A stretch of 61,500 nucleotides of DNA, taken from NCBI GenBank assembly GCA_009602725.1, contig WELB01000258.1:112540-174039 (forward strand). The letters are read 5' to 3'. Below are positions 24,241 to 34,437 of the stretch, piece after piece (the first letter of the stretch is position 1; each line of letters opens with the position of its first letter). The translations under genes and the position numbers were made by a program. Origin of the DNA: Spirogloea muscicola. Lineage: Eukaryota > Streptophyta > Zygnematophyceae > Spirogloeales > Spirogloeaceae. A model generated the notes under the pieces. It ran no database searches, was not told the origin of the DNA, and saw only the letters and a list, made by a program, of their open reading frames with translations.

Positions 24241-25978
24241 ATGCGCGGCGCTGCAGAAGCGCGCACCTGGAAGGCTGCCGCGGCCGTGCTGCTGCTCGCG
24301 TGCGCGCTGCTGGCCACCGAGCGCGCTGCCCGCTGCTCGCTTTGGCAACCCCATGACCAGATTGCAGTCGCCAACTCACAACCTGCAGGCGATGCGGCGG
24401 AGTCCATGTCAGCCAACACTTCACGCTGCCGCTGAGGAGCATTGCAGTCGCTGCATGCGGCGCAGCGCCGGCAGCCTGCAGCCAGGACTGGCGTAGAAGT
24501 GACACAGTGCCGCATGTTGCGGACTGTGATTGAGTTTAAGCTCCGTCGTGCCGATGTTGTCGTGCCCAGAAGAGGCGCCTGCGCTGGCCCGCCTGGGCGG
24601 GCTGCCGAGGCGAGCCCCGCCAGATGGCTCGTGATCCCGCCCACGTACGACACCCATGGCGGCCATGGCAGCGCGAGGGCGGTCGACGTCCTCCCAGACT
24701 ACCAGCAGAAGGGCGTCCAGCAGCTCCTGCACTTCCTGGGTGCCCACGTCCCCGAGCCTCAGCTGCAGCGCCTGAGCGTCATCGAGAACGGCTGTGGGTG
24801 CATCGGATCGCCACACCGTCGCCGCATGCAGGCGACCGCTAGAGCTACTCAGATTTTCAGTCACCTCCAACAACTTGATGCTGCACTGTGCAATGTCCTG
24901 CACTGTGAGATGTCCGACAGACAGATGCTGTCCCTGGTAGCGTATGACGGTGTACATAAGCGCATACATGGTCCTTGTATGAAGTATGCAATATATCCGG
25001 CTGAATATATACAAGTGTTAGTAGCTCGCTCTTCAGGCTCAGCAAATTAGTCGGACACCAGATGCTGGCAAATCACCAGTCGTCTCAGTTGCTCTGACTC
25101 TGCAAGTTGCAGGCGACATCATCGGCAGGGTGGGCAAGCTGATCTCCGCGTCAGTGCGCAGCTACGTGGGCATGAACTGCCCCTTCGAGCACCACGGTCT
25201 CGAGCACTTCGTGGAGCCCAACGCACCCAATGCGCTATATATCAGCACTGACTGCAGCTACCTGCCCTTCAGGGACGCCAGCTTTGACGTCGCCTTCTCT
25301 GACAATGTGCTGGAGCACGCAAACCCCGTCGAGAGCTTCATCGAGGAGACGTTCAGGGTCCTCAAGAGCGGGGGCCTTGCATACATCGCCTGGCATCCGG
25401 TGTGGACGGGGCCGTTTGGGCACCACATCCACGATGACATGGTCCATCGACGCGCTCGCAGGCTGAATGTGACCAGCTTGTGCGCAGTATTGGGCCTTCA
25501 GACTGCCCCGTCCTGACTGCAACCAGGCTGTCTTGTAGTGTCCCCAAGTAAGACGCATCCTCATCCGATCACTCATGTGCTTGCTCTGTGTCGTAGGTAC
25601 GCCAATAATGGCTCCTTCATTCCACCATGGGGCCACTTGCTGCACAGCCGCGACGAGCTGCGGACCATCCTGCTCAACCGCCCGGGGATGGGTCCGCCAT
25701 CGCTTATTGATGGCCTCCTGGACTTCATCTACAACGACCGCAACCTGAATCGTGCACCACTGAGGCGCATCCAGCAGGCTCTGCAGCGGCTCGATTGGGC
25801 ACATGTCTTCAATGAGACAAATGGCTGCATACCTGACCAAGTCGACAACGACAAGCAAGACCACAATCATGTGGCTAGCCCCAAGCTCAGCATTGCAGAC
25901 CACCAGCAGCTTGAGAAACTGTATCCCATGGAAACGCGCTTTGACCTGGGGCCGTGCATATTTGCGGCAATAAAGTGA
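24241..25978 (+). CDS. Membrane-anchored class I SAM-dependent methyltransferase
   Basis: A methyltransferase of the type-11 (Methyltransf_11) fold, substrate unknown. The ATG at 24241 gives MRGAAEARTWK followed by a single hydrophobic stretch (AAAAVLLLACALLA), read as a signal anchor, so a secretory-pathway lumenal enzyme is plausible. A second coding block at about 24540-24800 holds YDTHGGHG, DYQQKGVQQLLHFLGAHVP and LSVIENGCG, the likely SAM-binding motif I. The block from about 25114 reads GDIIGRVGKLISASVRSYVG, then DCSYLPFRDASFDVAFSDNV (motifs II-III), LEHANPVESFIEETFRVLK and HPVWTGPFGHHIHDDM. The last exon (from about 25598) has NGSFIPPWGHLLHSRDELR and ends FDLGPCIFAAIK at 25978. The join between motif I and GDIIGRV does not work with a GT donor in the expected phase, so that junction is unresolved. 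Confidence 0.75.
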
Positions 25979-26355
25979 TAGCCACCCCTGCCCGGGATCC
26001 AAATGTCCACCGTTACATTGACACAAATCACTTGACTTTCTGGGAGAAGGACTCATCACAGGCCAGCATGGCTGTCAGTTGCTGTGCAGCTAACAGTATC
26101 CCTCAAATTGTTTTTCTAAGTACATCACGATGCACCATCTGATTGATGTCTCACAAACTGAAGCTTAAGGAGACCAGGGATGGCATGTGCCTGCTCAGGT
26201 GTCATTCATTATGACACCTGGTCGAGCTAAACGGCGGAGGACAAAGTGGGAGGGTGCTCCGACAAGAAAGGCCAAGGAGCAACAAGCAAGGTGGAGGCAG
26301 TAGCTAATTCGTCTTCCCATAGCTTAGTGCAGCAAGGCTTTGCAGATGCGAGCCC
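25979..26355. other. Convergent spacer with a hairpin
   Basis: Spacer between the 3' ends of the methyltransferase (+) and PDI (-) genes. Apart from the inverted repeat at 26196-26220 I see nothing in it. Confidence 0.5.
26196..26220. repeat. 10-bp stem inverted repeat between convergent genes
   Basis: CAGGTGTCAT at 26196-26205 pairs exactly with ATGACACCTG at 26211-26220 around a five-base loop. It sits in the shared 3' region of two convergent genes, so it may lie in either 3' UTR. Whether it acts as a processing or stability element is inference only. Confidence 0.8.
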
Positions 26356-29300
26356 TCAGAGCTCATCCTTGGGGGCCTCCGCATGTGACTCAACCTCAGC
26401 CTTAATGGAGGCCTCAGCAGCCTCGGCAGCGTCCGTCTGTGCATCTGTGGAAGAATCGGTTGCAGAGGCAGCGGCTGCAGGCGCAGTGCCCGCTTTGGAA
26501 CTCCTTTTCGCCTCGACGTACTTGATGAGGTCTTCCAGCGTGCGGTTGCCGTCATACGGGCTCACCTTGCCGTCCGCCGAGTAGAAGAAGAGCGTGGGAA
26601 AGCCCTTGACCTTGAAAAGCGAGCTGGGCACGTCGTTGGCAGTTGCATCCTGCACATGGACGTGGCTTGACTCAGCGCGTACGTGATTCCTTGCAAGTCC
26701 TAGCTGCACAGTCCTGGGAGACACAAGTCTCACAAACTTCCCGAATTGTCGCTCATGGTCAGCACTCTCAGGATCTGGGCACTAGATAAGAGCAGTAGAG
26801 GCCAGCTCCTGGTGGTCCTACCAGAATGCTCTTGTTGCACCTGCTCACATGAAGCCTTGACGATGACAGATCATATTCAAGTTTGACTAGCATGGCCTCC
26901 AGATAAGCAACGAGGCAAAAGTCTTACCAGCTTAGCAATGATGATCTCATCATCGTCCTCATAGTGGTCACCGAGCTCCTCATAGATTGGCGCCAGCGTC
27001 TTGCAGTGCCCGCACCAGGGCGCATAGAACTCTATCAAGACTGCAGACCAACCGGTAGTGGCCCAAGTGCTTCAGACAAGGTATGGACAAATTTTGAGAG
27101 GTATGCTTTCTGCAGTCTAGCACCACAGACATTCCTCTTGACCTCCTTATGACATATCATCATAGGCTCTCTACTTTGGAGACCTGGCGCCTGGCCCCAG
27201 CATCAAGCCCGGCACTCAAGACATCAACAAAGAAGCTATAGTCGAGCACTGCTGAAAATAACGTGAAGGGATGATGGACTTTGATGTATAGAGGCTCTCG
27301 AGGAGGTTGCAAGCTGCTAGACCAGCAGGATGCAGTTCAACTGAGAGAGTGAGCACATAACTACAAGCTTGAGCCTTTACCCACCGTCCTTGTTAGAATT
27401 GAAAACAATGTCGTCGAAGTTCTTAGCCACCAGGACAGTCACGGACTCATCATTCTTTGCTGGAATGTCCTCAGACTTGATATGCGGTGTGAGCTTGCCA
27501 GCCTGTACAAGCAACTTAGAGAATTGCTTGAGATATCAAAACATCGGCTAGAAGAGGGTGGTCTCAGAATTGGAGAGTAGTCTGCATTGGTCGATGGTTC
27601 AGTGCTTCAATTGATAACAGCAATGAGGTCAGGTGAGCACTATGCTTCTGACCTTGAAGTCATCAATAAATGTGGTGATCTTGTCGGCAGACGTCTTTTC
27701 CAGGAAGTACTTCTTGTCCTCCTTCGTGTCGTGGATGATGACAATGGGGAGGGAGGTCGTGGTGACGCCGAAATACTGCAACAAAACAGTCCACTAGCAG
27801 AGTTGGCAAAAGAGCACGCTGGACACGGTTGTAGACGTGCCCATGAAGGTCATAAGTGTGCTCATCGGCAATACTAAGCTGTATGAAGGCTGTCCATCAC
27901 CAATATCAGTAGATATGACAATGTTAGATGATCACTTGTGACAGGCACAAGGCACAGCTTTTAGGAGAAAGGCAGGCACAGCTACCTGGCCTGCAGCTAC
28001 AAGGTAACAAAGCAATCAAACAGGAGAATGGCATGATATTAGTAAGTCCAACAAGGAAGGGGTACAGGGTAGACCCGGTGCATAGAACACCTTGAGAGCT
28101 TGATCATTATCGGCACCATCTCCGTAGATGAACTTGACTTCGTCTGCCTTTGAGGAAGCTACCTTCAGGAACTCCTCTTTGAAAGCAGAAGCAGTGCCAC
28201 TCTTGTAGTCCCAGAAGCCAAGCACCTGAGCAGGTCAGATCGTGGATCAGACCTTGCAGTGATGTGATGAATGTACACAGCTGTGTAACTGGGAAAGCTC
28301 AAAGAGCATGTTGCTGCTACAGGCATTCTTTGTACTGAAGCCTCAGTGAGTGAATTGGCCTGCTTGTGCACACCAGGACTTACTCTTGTCTTGAACACAA
28401 TCTTTTGCATTCAAATTTGAAGACCTTGGGAAGCAGCAGGCTGAGATGAAAGAAAGGGGCACAGCGACAAGTGAGCTGCCACATTGAAGCATTGGGAAGG
28501 TGGCTGGAGCAAGTGCAACAGACCTTGGGCGCCTCACTCTGGAAGACCTTGGAAATGACCTGCCTCATTGCTGGGTCCTTGCTCATCTCTACAGCAGAGG
28601 GTACACTCTTCACGTCCAAAAACTGCTTCAACTTCTCGAGGTCAAAGTCCTGGGACCAGATGCACACAACTCAGAAGACCCAGCAAGTAAATAGAAAGGT
28701 ATGGTATACGTGTACGCGGTGCCGCAGTATGATGACAAAAGAGAGGCCACTCTCGGTACTAGACAGAATGGCTGTAGACTCTTGTTGAATTTCGTTAGGG
28801 AGGTGCCAGCTCACAGCAAAGTCGTTGAAGCCCTCATCAAAGTCCTTGAAGAGGCGGACAGCAGGGGCTGCCAAAGGCGTGCCCTTGTCTGGCACCAAGG
28901 CACCATCGATGGTGTGGCCGAAGACCATCTCACTCCGGAGGTTCTCAGCCACAATCTCAAATCGCTTGAATTCTGGTTCATTGAGGCTCTTAAAAACACC
29001 AACCTGCGCAAGCAGCATGCAGTTGCATGCAGTGTTCAGAATATTCAAATTAGGTTAACAGAAGGCAGGTATTGACTTGTGCCAAGCACAGCCATCTGTC
29101 ATGTAAGGATTACTGCAGTCAAATTTTCTTACTGCGTGTTATCTATCATCTCTGACAGGTTGCTTGAGTAGCTCTATGGCCCTCAGCCTGACTCCTCACC
29201 ACTGCAACATGGTTTTTGAGGAGTGTATCCATCTCCTCAGAGGTCTTGATCTCCTTGGATGCTGGGCCTGCCATCTTCTTCACATAATCCACAATGCCTG

Positions 29301-30362
29301 CAGAATCGCGGGGGCCCTGGTAATCTTGCACAATTCCTCCTTTGCGGAAGATCTTCATGGTGGGAAAGCCCTTGACATCGTACTTGGAGGCCAACTCCTT
29401 GTTGCTCGCTTCATCTGCGTCGACCTTGGCCAGGTAAAGTGGAGGGTCTTCCTTGGCCAGGATTTGTGCGGCTACGTCGTACTGCACCAGGCAGGCAACG
29501 CGTCACGTCCCCAGCCGTGCATGACATAAATTGCTCAGTGTGACAATAGGTGCCACATGCAATGGCACTTTATCTGACTTTAACCAACACCCATTGCAAG
29601 GGCACGACAAGGAGGTGTCAGCGTGCATCGCATGCCCCAGGCAACGTGGAGAAGTAGGCCAGCATATCTTGACTATTTCTACATATTCCACGTCACCAAC
29701 TTGCATGCGCCGACATCCCTATCTGCTCTGTGCTACAAAGGTGATTGGCAATCAAAGAGGCAATGACGCTAGCGGCATGGCGGTCACCTCTGGAGCCAGC
29801 TTCTTACAATGGCCGCACCTGCATTGTCGCAAAAACATCCATTCGGCACCAAAGTGAGCGAGTGAGCCAGGTGGCATACTTGAGCAAACAAGTCCACTGC
29901 ATGTGCAAGGACCAGCGTGCATTTGCAGAAAGAGACGTCTTTCCTGCCTGCCGTATTACTTCCAGCTGTCTGAAATGCCACAGGAGGTGATTATGCCTGA
30001 AACGGGAATTGAAGTAGCTGACTGCAGCTCAGAAGAGGTGCAGGACTGTGGCAGAGGAGTGGCAGAGGAGTGCCGTGTTACCGAGCTGGCCACCAAGAGG
30101 CTGGCAATCTACAATGCATGACGCCATTGTAGACGACGCGAGGTGCACTTGACGTAAGACTAGAGCCCCAGGGTGCAGTCAGAGCGCCCTACCAAGGGGC
30201 ATAAAATTCCACGAGGAGCATGTCGTGCTTGGCAATCTCCTTGTCGAAGTTCTTGGAGGTGAGCGTGATGACGGAGTCGCCGGCGGTGAGCCCCACCGCC
30301 GCGGGCACGGCCGCCGCCAGCAACAGCGCGAGCGCCGCGAGCGCTGCGCTGGGGCGCGCCAT
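26356..30362 (-). CDS. PDI: Protein disulfide isomerase (a-b-b'-a'-c, KDEL)
   Basis: This ER-lumen oxidoreductase forms and reshuffles disulfides in secretory proteins. Ten exons join in frame: 30193-30362, 29788-29818, 29200-29481, 28815-29003, 28524-28649, 28091-28225, 27653-27775, 27385-27502, 26928-27040 and 26356-26649, for 526 residues, normal for the family. A signal peptide ([20 protein letters not shown]) is followed by the first thioredoxin domain with CGHC at residues 58-61. The b and b' domains contain no CxxC. The second thioredoxin domain has CGHC at 401-404 ([15 protein letters not shown]) and the cis-proline motif KGFPTLFFY. An Ala/Glu/Asp-rich tail ends in the ER retrieval signal KDEL. 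The first CGHC is encoded by a 31-base microexon. An in-frame ATG eight codons upstream (30386) is an alternative start. Confidence 0.97.
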
Positions 30363-31120
30363 CGCGGGGACGCTGGCGGCTCGCACGCCGCCTTGTGCGG
30401 AGACCCGNNNNNNNNNNNNNNNNNNNNNNNNNNNNNNNNNNNNNNNNNNNNNNNNNNNNNNNNNNNNNNNNNNNNNNNNNNNNNNNNNNNNNNNNNNNNN
30501 NNNNNNNNNNNNNNNNNNNNNNNNNNNNNNNNNNNNNNNNNNNNNNNNNNNNNNNNNNNNNNNNNNNNNNNNNNNNNNNNNNNNNNNNNNNNNNNNNNNN
30601 NNNNNNNNNNNNNNNNNNNNNNNNNNNNNNNNNNNNNNNNNNNNNNNNNNNNNNNNNNNNNNNNNNNNNNNNNNNNNNNNNNNNNNNNNNNNNNNNNNNN
30701 NNNNNNNNNNNNNNNNNNNNNNNNNNNNNNNNNNNNNNNNNNNNNNNNNNNNNNNNNNNNNNNNNNNNNNNNNNNNNNNNNNNNNNNNNNNNNNNNNNNN
30801 NNNNNNNNNNNNNNNNNNNNNNNNNNNNNNNNNNNNNNNNNNNNNNNNNNNNNNNNNNNNNNNNNNNNNNNNNNNNNNNNNNNNNNNNNNNNNNNNNNNN
30901 NNNNNNNNNNNNNNNNNNNNNNNNNNNNNNNNNNNNNNNNNNNNNNNNNNNNNNNNNNNNNNNNNNNNNNNNNNNNNNNNNNNNNNNNNNNNNNNNNNNN
31001 NNNNNNNNNNNNNNNNNNNNNNNNNNNNNNNNNNNNNNNNNNNNNNNNNNNNNNNNNNNNNNNGGCGGCGAGCGGCGAGCGGCGGCGGCGGCGGCGGCGG
31101 CGGCGACGGCGGCGGCTGCG
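30363..31120. other. Divergent PDI/AP4S spacer with a 656-base N gap
   Basis: Bases 30408-31063 are N. The flanks are GC-rich, with CGG runs directly before the AP4S start. The gap lies between two head-to-head start codons, so both promoters are in unsequenced DNA. Confidence 0.9.
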
Positions 31121-31267
31121 ATGACGATCCGGTTCATCCTGCTGGTGAACAAGCAGGGGCAGACGCGGCTGGCACAGTACTACGAGTACATGAGCCTCGA
31201 GGAGCGGCGCGCGCTGGAGGGCGAGATCGTGCGCAAGTGCCTCGCCCGCTCCGACCAGCAGGCGCGC

Positions 31268-31298
<31 letters not shown>

Positions 31299-32366
31299 AG
31301 ACGGGCTTTGGGCTAAGGATCCAGGGTTTAGGGCTTGGGGTTTAGGTTTAGGGCTGCAGGGTTACGCCGGCTCGTGCCTGACGGTGCGCCGGTGTGGCCG
31401 GGCCGCGCAGTGCTCGTTCGTGGAGCACCGGGCGTACAAGGTCATCTACCGCCGCTACGCCTCGCTCTTCTTCCTCGTCGGCGTCGACGGCGACGAGGTG
31501 CAGCCGCCGCCGTGCCGATGTCAATGGAGACGACCGAATGTGACCGATGACTTCATACGTGCAAAGCATGCGCTCTACCCTTCTGTGGTTGTGCCGCTTT
31601 ATGCTATGTGCCTCTGAGTCTGCCACGCCCGTCTACGTGGGCAGACACTGATGGGCGGACCCCTCTGCGGCCCTGAAGTTGCGGAGCTGCTGTCTGCGCT
31701 TGCTTGCTGCAGAATGAGCTTGCGATCCTGGAGTTCATCCACTGCGTCGTGGAGACTATGGACCGCTACTTTGGCAACGTGGTGAGCATGCTCACGCCGT
31801 GCCTCCTTCTCAGGCTCCTCTCGCCGCGGCCATCTGCGTGGACCTTGTGGCAGTCTAGGATGAGATACTCGGTCCACCGACCGAAGGCTAAAGGGTTGAG
31901 CTTCAGCAGCTCAGCTGACTTGACGGATCGTCCTCCATCCGAGGATATCGAGAAGCTTCGAGCTTGCCTCAGACTGCTACCCTTGCTGTGCTTATGTTAT
32001 CTTGTGTTCACACATGCTGCTCTGACATTGAGGGTATTGCATCCCCCAGCCCCGCCTCTGAGTAACATAAGCTTGCATCCTGTCAAAGTTCCGAGGACAG
32101 CAGGCTTCACGGCTTAACTCATACGCCCTTAGCAGCAAGCCGGAGTGCGTGCTGCTTCATGACCCAGATTTTGGAGGCCTTTTCAAGTTGCAGACAAGCT
32201 GACATTAGGTTTCTGTGCACCCATGCTGCAGTGTGAGCTGGACATCATGTTCCACCTGGAGAAGGCGCACTTCATGCTCGACGAGATGGTGATGAACGGC
32301 TGCATTGTGGAAACCAACAAGAACAACGTCCTCGCGCCAATCCAGCTCATGGACAAGGTTTCCTGA
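31121..32366 (+). CDS. AP4S: AP-4 complex sigma subunit
   Basis: This is the small (sigma) chain of an adaptor complex that sorts cargo at the trans-Golgi network; sequence details point to AP-4. Four exons, 31121-31261, 31411-31497, 31713-31781 and 32232-32366, join in frame to 143 residues, matching the usual 140-145. Diagnostic stretches are [80 protein letters not shown] and [28 protein letters not shown] and the GCIVET block fit AP-4 better than AP-1, AP-2 or AP-3 sigma. The first intron appears to start with GC rather than GT (CAG then GCGCGC). It holds a CCG run and TTTAGGG-like repeats. Confidence 0.93.
31318..31360 (+). repeat. Degenerate TTTAGGG telomere-like repeats in AP4S intron 1
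   Basis: Within about 40 bases there are several GGGTTTAGGG-type units and near variants (GGTTTAGGGCTTGGGG, then GGTTTAGGGCTGCAGGG). TTTAGGG is the telomere repeat of land plants and many green algae. The array is internal and imperfect, so it is an interstitial relic or an intronic element rather than a telomere. Confidence 0.7.
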
Positions 32367-33372
32367 GCTGGCCGCTTCACAGGAGCTAATCGGGAAGGCT
32401 GTGCGTAACGCCTGCAACACCCTACCTCTGGCAGAGGTAGCCTCCTTGTGGAGGACGCTCTGCCTGGTACTCCAGCTACCAAGCATCGCATGTTGGATGT
32501 TTCTCCTTGGCAGAGGTGATTGCGGTGTGCGAAACATCACATTAGGTGCTCAGTGGTGTGGCCAGAGAAGAGGCCTGAGGATAAGCATGACGGCTGACTG
32601 TGCGGCATTGAGGGGGCGAGGCACGCTGTTGCTGGAAGGCCAGCTTCTCACGAGCTTTCAAAGTCGGCCTGCTGCTGCAGCGACGAGGCGATTGCCCAGG
32701 CCAGGGGCCGGCTCAATAGATAAGCCTCCAAGACAGCCCTTTACATACTGCTTAACGTCACAGCTTGCAATCACATCCAGGCAGGGCCACGGAGATGTAT
32801 GCCTCCCTCCCAATTAGAGGGGGACCAGGCCCTTGGTCTGCTACTCAGAAACACTTGCACGCCACGGGACTTCAACACTACCGAAGCTTCCTGTGTTCGT
32901 GATGCTTGGTCAGAAGACTTGTCAGCAAGCGAGGAAATTAGTAGACTCTTGCGGATTTTCTGTGCACATTTTGTCTGACTCTGGTGTGTCTTGCAAGACT
33001 GGCCACTGCCGCTGCCACATGGCCCACTTCTATCACAGACTCCGCCGCTACTGCTTCTAGAGAAGACGAGCAAGTCAGCCGGCCACACAATCAGCTTGTC
33101 GATACAACCAATCAAGTCAGCCGGCCACACAGCTAGCATTTTTGTATACTACAAGTCGAGTGGCCTTCAAGACTACTTGTATCGTTGCAAACTGGCTGTG
33201 TACACTCTTAGTGGTAATGCAGTCTTGAACCCTGACCCAGAGGGGTTATTGTCGGTATTCGTAAGCCAGGGGTTTAGGACAGTCGCCCAGGCAACCCCTC
33301 TCAGCCTAGCCGTCGTCGCAGCCGCCGCGGCAGGCGCGCGGCGGCGGCGGCGGCGGCGGCGCGGCGGCCATT
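32367..33372. other. Gene-free spacer between AP4S and TMCO1
   Basis: This holds the AP4S 3' UTR and the TMCO1 promoter. It contains a 19-bp direct repeat (33071-33131) and a CGG run at 33339-33366 just before the TMCO1 start. I see no gene. Confidence 0.5.
33071..33131. repeat. 19-bp exact direct repeat, 42-bp period
   Basis: CAAGTCAGCCGGCCACACA occurs at 33071-33089 and again at 33113-33131, about 240 bp upstream of the TMCO1 start codon. It could be a repeated factor-binding site or a short duplication. Confidence 0.85.
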
Positions 33373-34437
33373 ATGCGGTACGGCGACGGGCTGGCGGTGG
33401 TGGCGGCGTCGGTGGCGACGGCTTTCCTGTGTGAGGCCGTGTCGTGGGCGCTCATCTACCGCACTGCCTCCTACCGCCAGCTCCGCGACTCCATCTCCCG
33501 CACCTCCAAGAAGCTCGAGAGCATGAAGGTGCGCGCGCCCCGCCTCTCCCGCCGGCGGCGGCGGCGGCGACGGCGGCGGCGTCGGCGCTGATCCCGGCGA
33601 CGGAGAGGGTGCACAGGACAAGTCAGGCGCCGCGGCGGCGCGGCGCAGCGGCAAGGCCAAGAAGATGGACCGCTTCGAGAACAGCCTCAAGGAGCGCAAC
33701 CAGGTGCGCCGCCGCCGCCGCTGCCGCCGCCGCCACCGCCGCCGCCGTTGCCGGCGAGGGCCCTGAGACCGGCGGCGCTGGCCGGCGGCGGCTGCGCAGA
33801 CGCTGTCCTTCTCCAAGTTCCAGTCCGGCGGAGTCGTGGCCGTCATCCTCCTCGTCGTCTTCGGCCTCCTCAACTCCCTCTTCGACGGCAAGGTCGTCGC
33901 CAAGCTCCCGTTCGCGCCCTTCCAGCTCGTCCGCAAGATGTCGCACCGTGGCCTCGCAGGTAACTCCCACTCACAGAAGACACGGCTCAGCAACGCAGGG
34001 CCGACCCAGTTGGCCAGGACCGTGCGAGATCGCGAGCTCAGACTGCTGCTTTGATGAAGTTGCTGGTGGCCATCCTCGTGTGCTTTGAGTCTGCATCGGT
34101 TTGCAGCTTGAGCTGAGAGGTCCTCTCAGGGTTTTGGTACTTGGGGCTGAAGCCCACATTGAGAAGTCGACAATGTCCAGACTTGAGTCACCAGATGCGC
34201 CTCGAATCTTGAGCCATCAACTATAGTCGAGCGCCTCCATGGTGTGCACTTGCCACCGCTCACGATTGACTCAAGCGCGCGCTTGCAGGTGACGACTTCA
34301 CCGACTGCTCCATGGTCTTCCTGTACATGCTGTGCTCCATCAGCATCCGGCCCAACCTCCAGAAGCTGCTCGGCTTCTCGCCACCACGCAGTGCCACCCC
34401 CAGCATGTTCCCCACCCCTGAGACCAAGAGCAAGTGA
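33373..34437 (+). CDS. TMCO1: TMCO1, ER calcium load-activated channel
   Basis: TMCO1 is an ER membrane protein of the GET3/YidC/EMC superfamily that releases Ca2+ from overfilled ER and associates with ribosome-translocon complexes. Exons 33373-33528, 33617-33703, 33800-33959 and 34289-34437 join in frame to 183 residues (animal protein about 188). The order is membrane segment 1 (LAVVAASVATAFLCEAVSWA), YRTASYRQLRDSI, a charged coiled-coil with KKMDRFENSLKERN, membrane segment 2 (GGVVAVILLVVFGLLNSLFD), GKVVAKLPFAPFQLVRKMSH and then DDFTDCSMVFLYMLCSISIR with QKLLGFSPPRSAT. These blocks match the animal and plant family closely. The tail is shorter than in animals. Confidence 0.94.

Noticed and set aside
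24442-25050. 202-codon continuous frame read through motif I of the methyltransferase
   Set aside because: After NGCG the frame loses all family similarity until the next exon, so the continuation is intron sequence.
30160-31617. Large frames spanning the N gap at 30408-31063
   Set aside because: The frames are open only because N codons cannot stop; the real genes on each side are PDI and AP4S.
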